This document shows positions 26,477 through 36,100 of a DNA stretch of 64,000 nt, piece by piece. Both the position numbers and the translations under genes were made by a program. The notes below the pieces were generated by a model, which was not told where the DNA came from, made no database searches, and saw nothing but the letters and a program-made list of their open reading frames with translations. The first letter of the stretch is position 1. Each line of letters opens with the position of its first letter. Origin of the DNA: Noviherbaspirillum massiliense JC206 (lineage in GTDB: Bacteria > Pseudomonadota > Gammaproteobacteria > Burkholderiales > Burkholderiaceae_D); the NCBI RefSeq assembly GCF_000312045.1, contig NZ_HE978634.1:553940-617939 (forward strand), read 5' to 3'.

Positions 26477-26989
26477 ATGCCGATGCCCAAAACGTGGCAT
26501 GTCGTTGGCTATCTGAGCCTGGTTTGCCTGTCCGGATGCGGCGGCAGTCCGGATGATGCCCAGAGTTCGCAGTCGTACGCCCAAGCCTCCATCACGAAAT
26601 CCGCTACAGAAGAGATCGCCTTTCAAACGGTCGATGCGAACCTCTATTCGGGAATCACGGGCCCTGAGACACATGTCGTACGCGACGCAAACAGCTGGGA
26701 AACCCTCTGGCTGGAGCACAAGAAAAACGAAGTGCCACCATCGCCTCATCCCCTCATCGATTTTTCGCGCGAAACAATCCTTGCAGTCTTTCTCGGCGTG
26801 CGGCAAACCGGCTGCTATGACGTCAAGATTCGACGCATCTACGCTGAGGATGAGACGGTATTCGTTGAGTATGAAGAAATCAGGCCAGGGCCGGGCGCGA
26901 TCTGCACGCAGGCACTGAGCGCACCTGCCCACATCGTGGCCATTCCGCGCACGGACCAGCCGACCATACGCTTCATGCGATCCGGGTAG
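26477..26989 (+). CDS. PrcB-C-domain lipoprotein
   Basis: 170 residues with a lipoprotein signal (HVVGYLSLVCLSGC, lipobox LSGC) followed by a Ser/Gln-rich linker. The rest resembles the PrcB C-terminal domain (PF14343): a W-x-x-LW motif (SWETLWLEH), DFSRETILAVFLGVRQTGCYDVKI and the final AHIVAIPRTD. PrcB was described as a stabiliser of the PrtP protease complex in Treponema; most proteobacterial members have unknown roles at the envelope. It lies between the two tRNA-Ile2 copies. A conserved Cys pair (GCYDV and AICTQ) may form a disulfide. Confidence 0.7.
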   Translation: MPMPKTWHVVGYLSLVCLSGCGGSPDDAQSSQSYAQASITKSATEEIAFQTVDANLYSGITGPETHVVRDANSWETLWLEHKKNEVPPSPHPLIDFSRETILAVFLGVRQTGCYDVKIRRIYAEDETVFVEYEEIRPGPGAICTQALSAPAHIVAIPRTDQPTIRFMRSG

Positions 26990-27054
26990 GCAAACTGCCT
27001 GCTAGTTGGCTTGCGTCTTATGTATGCATGAGCGCCACACGTCCGGATGGCAAT

Positions 27055-27474
27055 TCACAGCATATGCTGCCAGATCTCTTCAAGGAACCAACATCCCTGG
27101 CTGAGCGAAAAGTGGTAGTCCATCTGCCAGCCCGTACTGGATGCCTCTATCACTGCTCGCGTCGGCGTCACTTCCAGCGGCGTCAGCGTCAAACCATAAG
27201 AATTGACGTATTCCTGTAGCGGAAGATATTTCATGTCTTCCTGCTTAGTTACCTTGCGCCGCGTTTCAGTAATCTGTTGCTTCCCATCCTCAAGGCTGTA
27301 CTGATACAGAACCCGGGTGGAAGGATAAAGGGTACGGCTTGTCGCGAAAGCCTTGTCCGCCGAAAAATTCTTGAAAAAGGCGGAAAAATCCTCAGGCCGA
27401 TGTGGATCACACGCGAAGGTCGACAACGAAATTCCGAGAAGGATGGACGCAAGCGATGCAGAGCGAATATGCAT
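27055..27474 (-). CDS. hypothetical exported protein
   Basis: 139 residues with an N-terminal signal (SASLASILLGISLSTFACD). The Cys is not preceded by a proper lipobox (STFAC), so cleavage by signal peptidase I or II is uncertain. The mature part has FSAFFKNFSADKAFATSRTLYPSTRVLY, resembling DUF4348-type periplasmic proteins, and ends in WFLEEIWQHML. Function is unknown. It is in the tRNA-flanked segment, convergent with the PrcB-like gene. Confidence 0.65.
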   Translation of the reverse strand: MHIRSASLASILLGISLSTFACDPHRPEDFSAFFKNFSADKAFATSRTLYPSTRVLYQYSLEDGKQQITETRRKVTKQEDMKYLPLQEYVNSYGLTLTPLEVTPTRAVIEASSTGWQMDYHFSLSQGCWFLEEIWQHML

Positions 27475-27692
27475 GGAAAGTCCTGAAACTGAGTGATCGC
27501 TAACCGGCTAGGGCGGATGGAGTCGAAAAATATTGTCGATCTATCAAAGCTTTCAATATTGATCGCAATCATGCATAAGCTGCACTCGGGCATCACTTTT
27601 TTGATCCAAATCGCATATTCTTGGAACTAACGCATTGTTGAAAAGTCAATGGACTCTCAATGCCGATACAAGGCAAGGAAAAAGAGGAAACC

Positions 27693-27959
27693 ATGAAACA
27701 GCAAGACCAAACGACTTACAACCCCAATCATCTATTCGATGCACTGATCGAACGCATGGGTCTCAGCAACGACGGCGCCCTGGCGCGCAAGCTGAAGATT
27801 GCAAGAAGCCTTATTAATGAAATTCGAAAAGGGCAGCGACCTGTTGCCGGATCCCTCCTCTTGTGGATACAGGAAGCTACGGGAATCACCGTGAATGAAT
27901 TGCGGATGTTGATGGGGGATCGCCGCCGCAAATATCGCCTCTCTTACGCTATAACCTGA
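27693..27959 (+). CDS. small helix-turn-helix (XRE-like) protein
   Basis: 88 residues from the ATG at 27693, with AGAGGAAA immediately upstream; an in-frame ATG at 27660 is less likely. Residues 14-70 form a compact helical domain (LFDALIERMGLSNDGALARKLKIARSLINEIRKGQRPVAGSLLLWIQEATGITVNEL) of the lambda-repressor/XRE type: helix 2-turn-helix 3 would be ALARKLKIARSLINEIRKG. The tail (MGDRRRKYRLSYA) is basic. Small single-domain regulators like this are common in accessory segments. A terminator follows at 27984. Confidence 0.7.
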   Translation: MKQQDQTTYNPNHLFDALIERMGLSNDGALARKLKIARSLINEIRKGQRPVAGSLLLWIQEATGITVNELRMLMGDRRRKYRLSYAIT

Positions 27960-27983
27960 ACCATCCTCGACTACGAGACCGAC

Positions 27984-28008
27984 AAAGGGGCCGTTGAAGC
28001 CCCTTTTT
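27984..28008 (+). terminator. rho-independent terminator after the XRE-like gene
   Basis: Stem AAAGGGGC / GCCCCTTT (27984-27991 with 27999-28006), loop CGTTGAA, followed by TT. It lies 24 bases beyond the stop codon. Confidence 0.8.
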
Positions 28009-28111
28009 CATGCGAGCGACTCTGGAACAGAATAATTACTGAACGCAAACGGAAGGCTGAGGGCGCCTTCGGCGCGGCGAAGAGAGCCAGGCCTGCTCAT
28101 CGCACTTGCTC

Positions 28112-28141
28112 TTATGTAAGCACAGTCACCTACGTTATAAT
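28112..28141 (+). promoter_or_regulatory. putative promoter of tRNA-Ile2 copy 2
   Basis: Perfect -10 TATAAT at 28136-28141 with a weak -35 (TTATGT, 28112-28117) 18 bases upstream. It is followed after 55 bases by the second tRNA gene, which has no other gene in front of it. Confidence 0.5.
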
Positions 28142-28196
28142 CGGCGAACTTTTTGTTCGTCCGTCTGAGGGCCTACGAACAAAAACTGGTTTTCCA

Positions 28197-28275
<79 letters not shown>

Positions 28276-28291
28276 ATAGTTGGCATCATGA

Positions 28292-28321
28292 GCAAAGGGT
28301 TGGCATGAGCCAGCCCTTTGC
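28292..28321 (+). terminator. hairpin after tRNA-Ile2 copy 2
   Basis: Long inverted repeat GCAAAGGGTTGGC / GCCAGCCCTTTGC with one mismatch and loop ATGA, 17 bases after the tRNA. The following CGTTTCTG is only slightly U-rich, so termination may be partial. Confidence 0.6.
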
Positions 28322-28793
28322 CGTTTCTGCGTGCCTTAGGGATGCCTGCTCGACATCAGCGTTTGTTCAAGCATGGCGGCGAGAATGTTGGCTTCACCGA
28401 ACCGGCTCAAGCCAATTAGCGTATTCATGCAGCCGTCCTGCCATTGCCTTGAATAACCTTCGAAATATTTTTGCAAACCGAGGCAATTTTTTTGTTCCTG
28501 TCCGGTCAAACGGAACAACGTCGAAAGCGGTCCTGGGCCGCTCCGAACCACACTCAAAAAGCGCCCGAACGCGACTGCTTTGATGCAGGCGTATAATCAG
28601 GCTGGTTTTCATCAAAGGTGAGTCGTCGGCACATGCTTCCAGCCGGCACCGCGCAGCAGGAACCGGGAAATTTCCAGCCGGTCTCTCGCAAAAAAATTTT
28701 TACTCTCTAATTGTCGTTTGAAAGCCTTGATTCATTCTGCGGATCATGGTCCGCGTTCATCATGCTCATCGCATGGCAGGCTTCTTGAATATC
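28322..28793. other. intergenic region between tRNA-Ile2 copy 2 and rhlE
   Basis: About 470 bases with no gene I can support well. On the minus strand, 28557 to 28336 is an open frame of 73 residues (start TTG) that is protein-like in composition but matches no family I know. The half nearest rhlE is AT-rich (AAAAAAATTTTTACTCTCTAATTG at about 28689-28712) and may hold its promoter and a long leader, as is common for cold-inducible RNA-helicase genes. Confidence 0.4.
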
Positions 28794-30233
28794 ATGTCTG
28801 ACACTTTGATTGCCCCAGCTTCAACCAGCACGCCCAATGTCCGTTTCGAAGATTTCGGCCTCGCGCCTGAAATCCTGCGGGCGCTCGCCGACCAGGGCTA
28901 TGTCCATCCTACGCCTATCCAGGCCAAAGCAATTCCCATCGTGCTGCAGGGCCGGGATGTCATGGGGGCGGCCCAGACAGGCACCGGCAAGACAGCCGGT
29001 TTTTCATTGCCGATCATCCAGCGCCTGCTTGCGCACGCCAACGCCAGCGCTTCGCCGGCACGGCATCCGGTACGGGCACTGATCCTGACGCCGACGCGCG
29101 AGCTTGCTGATCAGGTTGCCGATAATGTGAAAGCCTACTCCCGGCACACCGCGCTGCGTTCCACGGTCGTCTTCGGTGGCGTAGACATGGCGCCGCAAAC
29201 CGCGGCATTGCGAGCCGGAGTGGAAATCGTGATCGCCACGCCGGGCCGCCTGCTGGACCATGTGCAGCAAAAGACGCTGAACCTGTCGCAGACCGAGATT
29301 CTGGTCATGGATGAAGCCGACCGCATGCTTGACATGGGCTTTCTGCCGGATCTGCAGCGCATCATCAATCTGTTGCCGAAGCAGCGACAGAACCTGATGT
29401 TTTCCGCGACCTTTTCCCCGGAAATCAAGAAACTGGCTTCCACCTTCCTGAACCGGCCGGTCACGATCGAAGTGGCGCGCAGCAATGCGACTGCGGAAAA
29501 CGTCACGCAAGTGATCTACAAGGTGGACGAGGATGCCAAGCGCGACGCGATCCTGCATCTCATTCGCGAGCGCAACCTGAAGCAGGTCATCGTGTTTTCC
29601 AACACCAAGATCGGCGCGTCGCGACTGGCGCGCCATCTGGAAAAGGAAGGCGTGAAGGCGGCGGCGATTCACGGCGACAAGACGCAGGGCGAGCGCATGG
29701 CTGCTCTCGATGCCTTCAAGCAGGGAACGATAGAAGTGCTGGTTGCTACCGACGTTGCTGCACGCGGTCTCGACATTGCCGAACTGCCTTGCGTTATCAA
29801 TTACGACCTGCCTTACAACGCCGAAGATTACGTGCACCGGATCGGCCGCACCGGTCGTGCCGGTGCGTCGGGCGATGCGATTTCCCTGTACAGCGACAAG
29901 GATTCGCGCTTGCTCACGGATATCGAGAAACTGATCAAGAATAGTCTTCCGCGCGTCGAGCTGACCGGTTTCCTGCCGCAACGCTCCGGGGACCGGCGCC
30001 CACGCCGCGAAGATGAAGGCGCCGCAACTCCTGGCGGTAGGGCGGCGCAGTACGGGCGCAATGCCTATGCACCGCGCCGGGAAAAGGTCGACCCATGGTT
30101 CCTGAAGCCGTATGAACCGTCGGAGCCGCCGACTCCGGCTACCGGCGAGCAAAAGACCCTTCCTTCCAATTCACAAACCAAGCCGCAAAAGGCAAAGGTT
30201 GCGGCTTTGCTCGGCGGCATTCCCAAGCGCTGA
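28794..30233 (+). CDS. rhlE: DEAD-box ATP-dependent RNA helicase RhlE
   Basis: 479 residues from the ATG at 28794 (MSDTLIAP); in-frame starts further up are possible. Motifs in order: Q motif (FEDFGLAPEILRALADQGYVHPTPIQ), Walker A AQTGTGKT (about residue 60), PTRELADQ, TPGRLLD, DEAD (about 173), SAT, and HRIGRTGRAG. The basic, disordered C-terminal tail (PRREDEG...PRREKVDPW) is typical of RhlE, which helps rRNA maturation, ribosome assembly and RNA turnover. The stop is 4 bases from the stop of the convergent gluQ. Confidence 0.95.
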   Translation: MSDTLIAPASTSTPNVRFEDFGLAPEILRALADQGYVHPTPIQAKAIPIVLQGRDVMGAAQTGTGKTAGFSLPIIQRLLAHANASASPARHPVRALILTPTRELADQVADNVKAYSRHTALRSTVVFGGVDMAPQTAALRAGVEIVIATPGRLLDHVQQKTLNLSQTEILVMDEADRMLDMGFLPDLQRIINLLPKQRQNLMFSATFSPEIKKLASTFLNRPVTIEVARSNATAENVTQVIYKVDEDAKRDAILHLIRERNLKQVIVFSNTKIGASRLARHLEKEGVKAAAIHGDKTQGERMAALDAFKQGTIEVLVATDVAARGLDIAELPCVINYDLPYNAEDYVHRIGRTGRAGASGDAISLYSDKDSRLLTDIEKLIKNSLPRVELTGFLPQRSGDRRPRREDEGAATPGGRAAQYGRNAYAPRREKVDPWFLKPYEPSEPPTPATGEQKTLPSNSQTKPQKAKVAALLGGIPKR

Positions 30234-30237
30234 GCGC

Positions 30238-31110
30238 TCATTGATCAGCGAACCGCGCGGCCCACGCCGCAACGGCCTGCTTCCAGAAGCCTTCGACAGA
30301 CTGAACCTGGTCGGAACGCAGGCCAAGGAAGCGGGCTGCTGCATTCAATTCTTCCAGCGGCCGTGCCAGATCGAGTGCCTGCGCACCGGTTTGCTTCGAC
30401 AGCTTTTCGCCCGCCGCATTGGTCAGGACCGGCACATGCAGGTAACGTGGTGTCGGTAAGCCAAGCAGGCGCTGCAGGTAAATCTGACGCGGCGTCGAAT
30501 CCAGCAGGTCGGCCCCGCGCACAACGTCGGTTACGCCCTGATCGCCGTCATCGACCACCACCGCCAACTGATAAGCCCAGAAACCGTCTGCACGCTTCAA
30601 CACGAAGTCGCCTACCTCGGTTGCGAGGTTCTGTGAAACGCGTCCGATCCAGCGGTCTTCGAAGGTGATCTGTGCCATTGCGGGATCAGGAACGCGCAGC
30701 CTGTAGGCGCGCGCGGCTTTCCCCGGTGCCAGTCCGGTGCGGCACGTGCCCGGATAAACCGCCGCACCGTCAGGGCCAATGCCGATTCGCGAATCGGCAA
30801 TCTCCCGCCTTGTGCATCCGCAGGGATACACATAGGGAGCCAGGCGCTGGAATGCCGCTTCATACAAAGGCTTGCGCCGACTCTGCCAGACCACCTCTTC
30901 ATCCCATTGCATTCCCAGTGCCAGCAGGCATTGCAGGATGGCTTCCGCCGCGCCCGGCATGGTCCGGGCTTCATCGATATCCTCGATGCGCACCAGCCAT
31001 CGCCCATGGCTGGCTTTGGCGTCGAGATAACTTGCCATCGCCGCCACCAGTGATCCCCGGTGCAAAGGCCCGGTCGGGGAAGGGGCAAAGCGGCCGACAT
31101 AGGCAGTCAT
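30238..31110 (-). CDS. gluQ: tRNA glutamyl-Q(34) synthetase GluQRS
   Basis: 290 residues, a short paralogue of glutamyl-tRNA synthetase lacking the anticodon-binding domain. It attaches glutamate to queuosine-34 of tRNA-Asp. Seen: [15 protein letters not shown] (HIGH-like, residues 7-21), RIEDIDEAR, the zinc-site CGCTRRE (about 96-102), [32 protein letters not shown] and KLSKQTGA (KMSKS-like). AGGAG lies upstream of the ATG. Normal length. Confidence 0.95.
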   Translation of the reverse strand: MTAYVGRFAPSPTGPLHRGSLVAAMASYLDAKASHGRWLVRIEDIDEARTMPGAAEAILQCLLALGMQWDEEVVWQSRRKPLYEAAFQRLAPYVYPCGCTRREIADSRIGIGPDGAAVYPGTCRTGLAPGKAARAYRLRVPDPAMAQITFEDRWIGRVSQNLATEVGDFVLKRADGFWAYQLAVVVDDGDQGVTDVVRGADLLDSTPRQIYLQRLLGLPTPRYLHVPVLTNAAGEKLSKQTGAQALDLARPLEELNAAARFLGLRSDQVQSVEGFWKQAVAAWAARFADQ

Positions 31111-31259
31111 TGATTTCTCCTCAGTACAAAATGGCAGCGCTTCACATGGAGCAGGGGCATGGAATTATGCCTCTTTTGAAATAACGGCAAAGCCTCATAT
31201 TGCTGTAAGCTCGGGCCGCTGCAGCGAGCCGACAAAAATATTTCCTGAAAGGAGCAGGC

Positions 31260-31958
31260 ATGATCGAATTACGAAGGAGCGCGGAGCGCGGGCATGCAAA
31301 CCATGGCTGGCTGGACTCGTACCACAGCTTTTCATTCGCCGATTATTTTGATGCCAAGCACATGGGTTTCGGGCCGCTGCGCGTCATCAACGAAGATCGC
31401 ATCAATGGCGGCGCCGGCTTTGGCACGCATGGCCACCGTGACATGGAAATCATCAGCTATGTGCTGGATGGGGAGCTCGCGCACAAGGACAGCATGGGCA
31501 ACGGCAGCGTGATTCGTCCAGGCGATGTGCAAAGAATGAGCGCGGGCAGGGGCGTGATGCATTCGGAATTCAACCATGCCCAGGATCGCACGACGCATTT
31601 CCTGCAGATCTGGATCGAGCCGAATGTCAGGGGCATCGAGCCAGGCTACGAAGAAAAGCATTTCAGCGAGACGGAAAAGCGCGGGCGTCTGCGCCTAATT
31701 GCCAGTCCCGACGGGCAGGATGGATCGGTAACGATCCACCAGGATGCGAAACTGTATGCGGGCCTGTTCGACGGCGAGGAAACCGCGAGGGTCGCCCCGG
31801 CTCCCGGGCGGCGCGTCTATGTCCATGTGGCGCGCGGCGAGATTGCCGTCAATGGCATTGTCCTGAAGGCAGGCGATGCATTGAAGGCTGCCGACGAACA
31901 AAGCATTGAATTGTCCCAGGGGCGCGAAGCGGAAGTGCTGCTGTTCGATCTGCCGTAA
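31260..31958 (+). CDS. pirin family protein (bicupin, YhhW-like)
   Basis: 232 residues with two cupin halves. The N-terminal half carries the metal-binding pattern GFGTHGHRDMEIISYVLDGELAHKDSMG (residues 56-83) and RMSAGRGVMHSEFNH (about 95-109), which supplies His and Glu ligands. The second half (RVYVHVARGEIAVNGIVLKAGDALK) is a degenerate cupin. E. coli YhhW has quercetinase activity in vitro, but the cellular role is unknown. AAAGGAGCAGGC upstream of the ATG is a good ribosome site. Stands alone. Confidence 0.9.
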   Translation: MIELRRSAERGHANHGWLDSYHSFSFADYFDAKHMGFGPLRVINEDRINGGAGFGTHGHRDMEIISYVLDGELAHKDSMGNGSVIRPGDVQRMSAGRGVMHSEFNHAQDRTTHFLQIWIEPNVRGIEPGYEEKHFSETEKRGRLRLIASPDGQDGSVTIHQDAKLYAGLFDGEETARVAPAPGRRVYVHVARGEIAVNGIVLKAGDALKAADEQSIELSQGREAEVLLFDLP

Positions 31959-32022
31959 TGGCCCATCGCTGGCCGGTTGTCACGGCCTGAATTGGCCAAT
32001 ACGAAGCTGTTTGCGCTGAAGT

Positions 32023-32053
32023 AAAAATCCCGGCTAATAACCGGGATTTTTTT
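32023..32053. terminator. bidirectional terminator between the pirin gene and trhO
   Basis: Perfect stem AAAAATCCCGG / CCGGGATTTTT (32023-32033 with 32041-32051), loop CTAATAA, with A and T tracts on both sides. It can end transcripts of the two convergent genes. Confidence 0.9.
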
Positions 32054-32082
32054 CATGCATGGGTGATGCGAATATCCAATGC

Positions 32083-32949
32083 TCAGGCTGCCTGGGCCGG
32101 TTCGCGCATCTCTTTCCTGCAATGCGGGCAGGACTTGCCAGGGATGTAATACGGTGACAGCTGCTCGCGCGGCGTCACTACCGCGCGGCAGGCGAAGCAT
32201 TGCACGGTGGCGGTGGCTTCCAGCTTGGGATTGAGCGCAGTGCGGTAATCGAACACGAAGCAGTCGCCAGTGTAATGCTCGCCGCCCACTTCTTCGAAAT
32301 ACTTCAGGATGCCGCCGTCGAGCTGATAGACGCTGTCGAACCCGATGTTCTGCATATGGATGGCGGCCTTCTCGCAGCGAATGCCGCCGGTGCAGAAAGT
32401 CACCACGGTCTTGCCGGAAAGATCATCTTTGTGCTGCGCGATCACTTCCGGGAACTCGCTGAATTTTTCGAGGCGGTAATCGATGGTGTTATTGAAAGTG
32501 CCCACATCGACTTCGAACGCATTGCGGGTATCCACCATCACCACCGGCTTGCCGGCATCGTCATGGCCCTGGTCCAGCCAGCGCTTGAGCGTCTTGGCGT
32601 CAACTGCCGGCGCACGGCCTTTCTCCGGCTGGATTAGCGGATTCTTCATCGTGATGATTTCGCGCTTGAGCTTGACCAGCATGCGATTGAACGGCTGCCG
32701 GTCGGAATAGCTTTCCTTGACTTCGATATCTGCAAAGCGCTCATCGGAGCGCAGCCATGCGAGGAAGCGGTCAATCGATTCACGCAGGCCGGCAAGGAAC
32801 AGGTTGATTCCCTCCGGACTTAGCAGGATCGTGCCTTTCAAGTCGAGTTCTTCGCACAGCGCGCGAAACTGCGGGCGCTTTTCGACGGTATCGTTGAAGG
32901 TGATAAATTTGTAAGCTGCTATGTTGACGTAGCTGTTGTCGGACGGCAT
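32083..32949 (-). CDS. trhO: tRNA uridine(34) hydroxylase TrhO (YceA), rhodanese domain
   Basis: 288 residues from the ATG at 32949 ([15 protein letters not shown]); a longer in-frame reading adds an improbable Ser/Cys-rich leader. TrhO uses oxygen to make 5-hydroxyuridine at tRNA position 34. The N-terminal ferredoxin-like domain is followed by a rhodanese domain with [25 protein letters not shown] and the active-site loop [14 protein letters not shown] (about residues 179-192). The C-terminal CFACRAVV...CPHCRKEM may bind zinc. Convergent with the pirin gene. Confidence 0.93.
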   Translation of the reverse strand: MPSDNSYVNIAAYKFITFNDTVEKRPQFRALCEELDLKGTILLSPEGINLFLAGLRESIDRFLAWLRSDERFADIEVKESYSDRQPFNRMLVKLKREIITMKNPLIQPEKGRAPAVDAKTLKRWLDQGHDDAGKPVVMVDTRNAFEVDVGTFNNTIDYRLEKFSEFPEVIAQHKDDLSGKTVVTFCTGGIRCEKAAIHMQNIGFDSVYQLDGGILKYFEEVGGEHYTGDCFVFDYRTALNPKLEATATVQCFACRAVVTPREQLSPYYIPGKSCPHCRKEMREPAQAA

Positions 32950-33101
32950 AAGCGAGGTATAGGGGTAAGTCTTTGATTTCGCGTAATTATAAACGCTGGC
33001 GCAATTGCAGGACGAGGATGCGCGTGTGGCATCGCAATCCTTGGATGCAACCGGTATCGACATTGCTTAGTGGAATAACACTGGCGAGGTAAAATAGTGC
33101 A

Positions 33102-36100
33102 ATGACCGCGCCGCAATTTACCCATCTCCGCCTGCATACGGAATTTTCCATCGTCGACGGCCTCGTGCGCATCGATGATGTCGTCAAAGCTGCCGCCAAG
33201 GACAGGCAGGCAGCGCTTGCCATTACCGATCTCGCCAACCTATTTGGCATGGTCAAGTTCTACAAGGCAGCACGCGGGAAAGGCGTCAAGCCGATCGCGG
33301 GGTGCGATGTCTGGATCAGCAATGACGATGACCGCGAAAAGCCTTCGCGCCTGCTTCTGCTGGTGAAAAATCGCACCGGCTATCTGCAGTTGTGCGAACT
33401 GCTAACCAGGGCATGGCTTAGCAACCTGCATCGTGGACGCGCCGAAATCCGCGCCGAATGGCTCGAGGGAGGCAATGCCAGCGGCCTGATCGCCTTGTCC
33501 GGCGCGCATTTCGGCGATATCGGCATTGCGATCGACAATGGCAATCCTGCAGCGGCGGAGCGCTGCGCCCAGCGCTGGGCAAAGATTTTCCCTGGTCATT
33601 TTTATATCGAGGTGCAGCGTGCCGGCCACCCGAACATGGACAACCATGTGCGCCAGGCAGTGGCGCTGGCAGCCAAACTCGGCCTGCCGGTGGTGGCGAC
33701 GCATCCGGTCCAGTTCCTGACGAAGGAAGAGTTCACCGCGCATGAGGCGCGCACCTGTATCGCCGACGGCGAGATCCTTGCCAATCCGCGCCGCATCAAG
33801 CGATTCAACGAGCAGCAATGCTTCAAGTCGCAAGCCGAAATGGCGGAGCTGTTTGCGGACATGCCGGCGGCTTTGCAGAACTCGGTGGAAATCGCCAAGC
33901 GCTGCAATCTGCAGCTCGAACTCGGCAAGCCGAAGCTGCCGAACTTCCCGACGCCCGAAGGCGTGTCGATCGATGAATTCCTGGTGATGCAGTCCCAGGA
34001 GGGCCTCAATGCGCGCCTGCTGCAGCTGTATCCGAACGAGGAAGAGCGGGAGAAGGAAAGGCCACGCTACGAGGCGCGCCTGAAGTTCGAAACCGACACC
34101 ATCATCAAGATGGGCTTCCCGGGCTACTTCCTGATCGTGGCCGACTTCATCCAGTGGGCCAAGAACAACGGCGTGCCGGTGGGGCCGGGGCGCGGCTCCG
34201 GTGCCGGCTCGCTGGTGGCATATTCACTCAAGATTACCGACCTCGACCCGCTTGCCTACAACCTGTTGTTCGAACGCTTCCTGAATCCGGAGCGGGTATC
34301 GATGCCTGACTTCGATATCGACTTTTGCCAGGAAGGCCGCGACCGGGTGATCCAGTATGTAAAGGACCGCTACGGTAAGGATGCGGTGTCGCAGATCGCG
34401 ACCTTCGGCACTATGGCGGCGAAGGGCGCGGTGCGCGACGTTGGCCGCGTGCTCGATTTCGGCTACAACTTCTGCGACGGCATTTCCAAGCTGATCCCGT
34501 TCAAGCCGGGCAAGCTGGTGACGATTGCCGATGCGATCAATGAAGAGCCCTTGCTCAAGGAGCGCCTTGAGAACGAAGAAGAGGTCAAGCAGTTGCTGGA
34601 CCTGGCGCAGCAGGTTGAAGGCATCGCGCGTAACGTCGGCATGCATGCCGGCGGCGTGCTGATCGCGCCGGGCAAGCTGACCGACTTCTGCCCGCTCTAT
34701 ACCCAGGGCGGCGACGCCGGCGTGGTGTCGCAGTACGACAAGGATGATGTGGAAGCGGTCGGCCTGGTGAAGTTCGACTTTTTGGGACTGACCACGCTCA
34801 CCATCCTCGACCGCGCGGTGCGCTACATCAGGCAGCTCGACCCAGCGATGGCGGATTTTGATCTCGCCAAGCTGCCGCTCAATGACAGAGCATCCTATGA
34901 ACTGCTGACCAAGGCGAAAACCGTCGCCGTGTTCCAGCTTGAAAGCCGCGGCATGCAAGGCATGCTGAAGGATGCACGGCCCGACCGCTTCGAGGACATC
35001 ATCGCGCTGGTGGCGCTGTACCGTCCCGGCCCGATGGACCTGATTCCGGATTTCTGCCGCCGCAAGCACGGCGAGAAGTTCGAGTACCCCGACCCGCGTA
35101 CCGAAGGCATCTTGTCTGAAACCTACGGCATCATGGTGTATCAGGAACAGGTGATGCAGATGGCGCAGGTGATCGGCGGCTACACGCTCGGTGGCGCGGA
35201 CTTGCTGCGCCGCGCGATGGGCAAGAAGAAGCCGGAAGAAATGGCGCAGCACCGCCTGATCTTCCGCGAGGGCGCGGCGAAGAACGGCTTGTCGGAAGCC
35301 AAGGCCGACGAAATCTTCGATTTGATGGAAAAGTTCGCGGGTTACGGCTTCAACAAGTCGCACGCCGCCGCCTATGCCTTGCTGTCGTATTACACTGCTT
35401 ACCTGAAGGCGCATCACCCCGCCGCTTTCATGGCGGCCAACTTGTCGCTCGCGATGGATGACACCGACAAGGTCAAGGTCCTGGTCGAGGATGCGATCGA
35501 TGTCTGTGGCCTGACACTGCTGCCGCCCGATATCAACCAGTCGGATTACCGCTTCACGCCGGTGGGCGAACCGGGCAAGAAGGCGACGCAGATCCGTTAC
35601 GGCCTGGGCGCGGTCAAGGGCACCGGCGAGAATGCGATTGCGGCCATCATTGCCGCGCGCAAGAGCGGTGGGCCATTCACCGACCTGTTCGATTTCGTCA
35701 AACGGGTCGACAAGCGCCAGATCAACCGGCGCACGATCGAAGCACTGATCCGCGCAGGCGCCTTCGATTGCGTCAACGCCGACCGCGCAACGCTGCTCGC
35801 TTCCGTCGGCTTTGCGATGGAATGCGCAGAACAGGCGGAAGCATCAGCGAACCAGGTCAGCCTGTTCGGCGGCGACGACGATGTCATGACGGCCCCGGAA
35901 TACGTCAAGGTGACGCCATGGACCGATAAGCAGAAGCTGACCGAAGAAAAATCCGCGCTCGGCTTTTACCTCTCCGGCCACCTGTTCAACGCCTATGCAG
36001 AAGAAGCACGCAAGTTTGCGCGCACCAAGCTCGCCAGCCTGGAGCCGGCGCGCGAGCCGAAACTTATCGCCGGCGTGATCACTGCGGTGCGCACCCAGAT

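Noticed and set aside
33063-33101. Promoter TTGCTT / TAAAAT before dnaE
   Set aside because: The two hexamers are 21 bases apart, too far for a normal sigma-70 promoter.
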